The position numbers were made by a program, and so were the translations under genes. From positions 31,358 through 95,357 of the forward strand of contig JAIBEY010000084.1 of NCBI GenBank assembly GCA_019459525.1: a stretch of 64,000 bases of DNA, written 5' to 3'. Position 1 is the first letter of the stretch. Every line of letters starts with the position of its first letter. Origin of the DNA: Prolixibacteraceae bacterium (lineage in GTDB: Bacteria; Bacteroidota; Bacteroidia; Bacteroidales; Prolixibacteraceae). Positions 61,144 through 64,000 of this stretch are shown one piece after another. The notes under the pieces are model-generated. The model saw only the letters and a list, made by a program, of their open reading frames with translations. It ran no database searches and was not told the origin of the DNA.

Positions 61144-61907
61144 AGAAATTGCTTGAAATAAAAAACCTTTCGGCCGGATACGACGGAAATATGGTACTCG
61201 AAAATGTAAACCTTGAAGTTTTTTCGGGCGACTTTATTGGCATTATTGGCCCCAACGGGGGAGGAAAAACCACGCTGATCAAAACCATCCTTGGCCTGAT
61301 CAAACCTTCATCCGGAGAAATGACTTTACACATCAGCAAAACAAATATTGGTTATTTACCCCAGGTAAACCAAATCGACAAACGATTCCCGATTTCGGTA
61401 ATCGACGTGGTGCGATCGGGAAAAGCAAACACCGCCCTGTTTTCATCGTTCCACAAAAACTTAGGTGAAAAACAAAAGGCAGAATCGTTGCTGTCGGAAA
61501 TGGGTATTTTGCATATTCGGAATAAAGCCATTGGTGAACTTTCAGGAGGACAAATGCAGCGCGTATTTTTGTGCCGTGCTTTGATGAATGAACCGGAATT
61601 GTTGGTTTTGGATGAGCCCAGCACGTATGTTGATAACAACTTTGAAGGCGAACTTTACCTGAAATTGAAAGAGTTGAACGAACAAATGGCCATCCTGCTC
61701 ATTTCGCACGATGTGGGAACCATCTCGTTTTTTGTAAAAACCATTGCCTGTGTAAACCGGCATTTGCACCACCACCCCAGCAATATCATCAGCGAAGAAC
61801 AATTGGCCTCTTACAATTGTCCGCTGCAAATTATTACCCACGGAAATATTCCGCATACTGTACTGAAATTACACGACGAACACGAACACCATGGACACCA
61901 TCATTGA
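61140..61907 (+). CDS. znuC: Zinc ABC transporter ATP-binding protein
   Basis: ATPase of the metal importer, 255 residues. Walker A GPNGGGKTTLIKTIL (near residue 38), Q-loop YLPQVNQ, signature GELSGGQMQRVFLCRAL, Walker B LLVLDEPSTYVD and the H-loop LLISHDVGTI. The tail HDEHEHHGHHH is His-rich and may hold zinc. The start overlaps the znuA stop by 4 nt, and the gene overlaps znuB by 17 nt, so the three are tightly coupled. Confidence 0.95.
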   Translation: MKKLLEIKNLSAGYDGNMVLENVNLEVFSGDFIGIIGPNGGGKTTLIKTILGLIKPSSGEMTLHISKTNIGYLPQVNQIDKRFPISVIDVVRSGKANTALFSSFHKNLGEKQKAESLLSEMGILHIRNKAIGELSGGQMQRVFLCRALMNEPELLVLDEPSTYVDNNFEGELYLKLKELNEQMAILLISHDVGTISFFVKTIACVNRHLHHHPSNIISEEQLASYNCPLQIITHGNIPHTVLKLHDEHEHHGHHH

Positions 61908-62697
61908 GCTGTTTTCCTATGATTTTTTTGTTAATGCCTTTCTGGCATCATTGCTGGCGGCCATTTCGTGCGGAATTATTGGCACTTACATTGTTTCGCG
62001 CCGGATTGTATTCATTAGTGGTGGCATCACACATGCTTCGTTTGGCGGCATCGGGATGGGCTATTATCTGGGCATTAATCCGCTGGTTGGGGCGGCCATT
62101 TTCTCCATTTTATCCGGAATGGGGATTCAACTTTTCAGTAGTAAAGGGAAAGTGCGCGAAGACTCATCAATTGCCATCTGGTGGTCGCTTGGCATGGCTA
62201 TCGGCATCATATTCGTTTATCTGACTCCCGGCTATGCGCCCAATTTACTAAGTTATTTATTTGGAAGTATCCTGACCGTTTCAACCGGCGAAATCTGGCT
62301 CATGCTGGCGCTCGTTGTACTCATCGTCTTGTTTTTCACCCTGTTTTACCGTACCATTTTATACATCGCTTTCGATGAAGATTTTGCAAAAACATCCGAT
62401 TTACCCGTAGGCTTGTTTAATTATTTACTGATGATCCTGATTTCGCTGACGATTGTGTTGAATATACGCGTGGTCGGGATTATCCTGATTTTATCGTTGT
62501 TAACCATTCCACAAGCTACTGCCAATGTGCTAACCCGGGAATTTGGCCGGATGATGTTTTATTCGGTAGGTTTTGCTTTCCTGGCTTCTTTCATCGGGTT
62601 GCTGATTTCGTATTTTGCCGACATTCCTTCCGGGGCGACAATAATCTTTACCCAGGTGGTACTTTTCGGATTCGTTAAGCTGATTAAAGCTTTCTGA
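61891..62697 (+). CDS. znuB: Zinc ABC transporter permease
   Basis: Permease of the metal importer, 268 residues, ABC-3 family, with seven to eight helices. Visible conserved parts are FLASLLAAISCGIIGTYIVSRRIVFISGGITHASFGGIGMGYYLG near the N-terminus and RVVGIILILSLLTIPQATANVLTREF in the C-terminal half. It overlaps znuC by 17 nt and ends 26 nt before a small Cys-rich gene that may be part of the operon. Confidence 0.94.
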   Translation: MDTIIELFSYDFFVNAFLASLLAAISCGIIGTYIVSRRIVFISGGITHASFGGIGMGYYLGINPLVGAAIFSILSGMGIQLFSSKGKVREDSSIAIWWSLGMAIGIIFVYLTPGYAPNLLSYLFGSILTVSTGEIWLMLALVVLIVLFFTLFYRTILYIAFDEDFAKTSDLPVGLFNYLLMILISLTIVLNIRVVGIILILSLLTIPQATANVLTREFGRMMFYSVGFAFLASFIGLLISYFADIPSGATIIFTQVVLFGFVKLIKAF

Positions 62698-62723
62698 TTC
62701 AGACGGAAGCAATACCGATAACG

Positions 62724-62900
62724 ATGGAGCAAAAAAGCAATACTGTTACCTGCACCCACTGCGGAAAAACATGGGACAAAACGCAGTTAGACCGTTCGTG
62801 CGGCAACTGTTTTGCCTGCACCGGTTGCGAAGCTTATATTTGTCCGGAATGTAGGTATGAGATTGTGGTGATACCCATAAAACCTATGAAACGACAGTAA
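62724..62900 (+). CDS. 58-residue Cys-rich (zinc-ribbon-like) protein after znuB
   Basis: A small ORF below the track cutoff, 26 nt past znuB in the same direction. It has eight Cys in four CxxC pairs: VTCTHCGK, SCGNC, FACTGC and YICPEC, the first pair starting near residue 10. This is like rubredoxin/zinc-ribbon proteins, with a basic C-terminus (KPMKRQ). Its position directly after the zinc importer suggests a zinc-binding or zinc-sensing helper, but no function is known. There is no signal peptide, so it is probably cytosolic. Confidence 0.75.
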   Translation: MEQKSNTVTCTHCGKTWDKTQLDRSCGNCFACTGCEAYICPECRYEIVVIPIKPMKRQ

Positions 62901-63310
62901 GGATATAAAATCGTATTAGTTGAAGATGCAATTTTGGAGGAATCTTTAAGAAGAATGTATTTACAGCCCATAATTTACTATCTAACAATAGGTTACAGAT
63001 AAAGTTATAAAACAATTTATAAAATAATACATGACTTTTTCCCATAACGAAAATAGATAAATCTTCCGTTTTTTGATTTTAATATTGATGTTATATTAAC
63101 ATATATGTAATACACTTCTGATTGTTATTGGTTTTATTTGCGTTATTCATAATCAATCAAAAAAATTATTGAGCAGTGTTTATAAACTGTTAGTAAACAT
63201 TTCAAAAAAGACCCCCAATACGTTTTCAAAAATATTAATTTGGAATTCATATATTACGATTATTAAAACCATCAATTCTATGAAAACAAAACTCTTAAAA
63301 TTTACTATTT
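62901..63310. other. AT-rich intergenic region before the TonB receptor
   Basis: About 410 bp, strongly AT-rich, with no gene and no clear terminator or exact -7 box. A 12-codon frame starting ATGAAAACA (63280) overlaps the receptor start by 8 nt. Otherwise I see nothing. Confidence 0.6.
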
Positions 63311-64000
63311 ATGATTAAAAAAATCAGGTTTTTATTAGTAGCGCTCATTGTTTTATCAGCTACTATTATGCAAGCACAGGTAACTTCATCCAGTATGGGT
63401 GGACGTGTTACTGATGCAGAAGGAGCTGTGGTAGGTGCAACGGTGATTGCTACACACACACCTTCAGGAACAACTTATGGTACTGTAACCAACATGGAGG
63501 GCCGATTCAACCTAAACGGTATGCGTGTAGGCGGACCTTATACTGTAGTAGTTACTTTCATTGGATATGGTGCGTACACACAAAACAACATTACGTTGAG
63601 TTTAGGTGAAAACTATGTAATGAATGTTGTACTCTCAGAAGAAACAACATCATTAAATGAAGTTTTGGTTACGGCAACCCGCACAAAATTTTCTAATGAG
63701 AAAACCGGAGCAGTGACCAATATCACAAACAACCAGATAGAAAATTTGCCCATGGTGAGCCGTAGCATTACAGAAGTTACCCGCCTTTCACCTTATGGTG
63801 GTAATGGGATGAGCTTTGCCGGTACAGATGGTCGTACGGCTAACTTTACAGTGGATGGAGCTAATTTCAACAATAACTTCGTATTAATTGATAAACTTCA
63901 AGGTGGAGGCAGCGCAATTTATATTGAAGATATTGAAGAATTGAAAGTTGTTATTGATCAATATTATGTGCGTCAAAATAACTTTATTGGTTTTGGATTA
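63311..64000 (+). CDS. Oar-like TonB-dependent receptor, 3' part outside the window
   Basis: First 230 codons of an outer-membrane receptor, missed by the ORF track because no stop lies in the window. The signal peptide MIKKIRFLLVALIVLSATIM ends before QAQVTSSSMGGRV. Residues ~27-115 are a carboxypeptidase regulatory-like domain (GRVTDAEGAVVGATV, TYGTVTNMEGRFNLNGMRVGGPYTVVVTFIGY). The plug starts at NEVLVTATRTKFSNEKTGAV and shows IEDIEELKVVIDQYYVRQNNF, as in Oar/OmpA-type TonB receptors. Base composition is more AT-rich than its neighbours. Ligand unknown. Confidence 0.9.
   Translation, partial: MIKKIRFLLVALIVLSATIMQAQVTSSSMGGRVTDAEGAVVGATVIATHTPSGTTYGTVTNMEGRFNLNGMRVGGPYTVVVTFIGYGAYTQNNITLSLGENYVMNVVLSEETTSLNEVLVTATRTKFSNEKTGAVTNITNNQIENLPMVSRSITEVTRLSPYGGNGMSFAGTDGRTANFTVDGANFNNNFVLIDKLQGGGSAIYIEDIEELKVVIDQYYVRQNNFIGFGL

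Noticed and set aside
1-64000. CRISPR array, prophage or transposon
   Set aside because: No array of regularly repeated units with spacers, no integrase or transposase, no phage genes.

Overview
The window is a chromosomal stretch of a Bacteroidota bacterium. The gene content supports this: gliding-motility genes gldA and gldH, the long IspG, a single-subunit di-haem cytochrome b SdhC/FrdC, an HU-CCDC81/SPOR protein, a PiT-PhoU fusion and TonB-dependent receptors. So does the repeated promoter element TAnnTTTG (the Bacteroidota -7 box), often just upstream of genes with weak Shine-Dalgarno sites. The style suggests Marinilabiliales/Prolixibacteraceae, but that placement is a guess. I see no prophage, transposase, CRISPR array or rRNA. 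There is one tRNA (Arg, CCT anticodon).

Layout. 0-7.7 kb: 3' part of a TonB-dependent receptor, metK, gldA, ispG and an AAA/DUF4143 ATPase whose promoter carries three 17-bp repeats at exact 33-bp spacing. 7.7-11 kb: a HAD phosphatase, then a translationally coupled mtnA / class II aldolase / mtnP operon for metabolism of methylthioadenosine and/or 5'-deoxyadenosine. 11-18.9 kb: SPOR protein, galE, rfbB, a PepSY membrane protein, aspartate kinase, a VOC protein and an AraC regulator. 19-25.2 kb: a hypothetical protein, a DUF3472 lipoprotein, tRNA-Arg and sdhCAB/frdCAB. 25.4-29 kb: an unknown conserved protein, a CPBP protease, a DinB protein and an Old Yellow Enzyme. 29-31 kb: a queuosine block (yhhQ-type transporter, queC, queF) headed by a preQ1-I riboswitch candidate. 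31-37.9 kb: ClpP paralogue, small lipoprotein, dusB-ykvA-tauE-methyltransferase, PiT-PhoU. 38.4-41 kb: a PhoB/PhoR-like two-component pair divergent from the phosphate transporter. 41-44 kb: glgA-glgC. 44-47 kb: a DUF6263 protein and a lipoprotein with collagen-like Gly-X-Y blocks. 46.7-48.4 kb: TrpB2-type tryptophan synthase beta preceded by promoter, Trp-containing leader peptide and strong terminator. 48.4-50.5 kb: DUF2892, C_GCAxxG_C_C protein, pgk. 50.6-56 kb: holB-like, RicT-like, gldH, trmB, an alkyltransferase-like protein and an Mrp ATPase. 56-60 kb: sugar MFS transporter plus ROK kinase, esterase, yidD. 60-63 kb: zinc ABC transporter znuACB plus an unlisted 58-aa Cys-rich protein. 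The window ends inside an Oar-like TonB receptor.

Most genes are ordinary housekeeping functions, and the interest lies in the control regions. The strongest candidates are (i) a complete-looking tryptophan attenuator in front of a stand-alone trpB2, (ii) the preQ1-I riboswitch directly abutting the start codon of the transporter gene, and (iii) the 33-bp-phased repeats overlapping the promoter of the DUF4143 ATPase. Others are a CsoR/CstR-like palindrome before the C_GCAxxG_C_C gene, Pho-box-like 11-bp arrays between the PiT and PhoBR units, and a sigma-54-like promoter leading to an orphan terminator. All coordinates come from reading the sequence by eye; no searches or folding programs were run.
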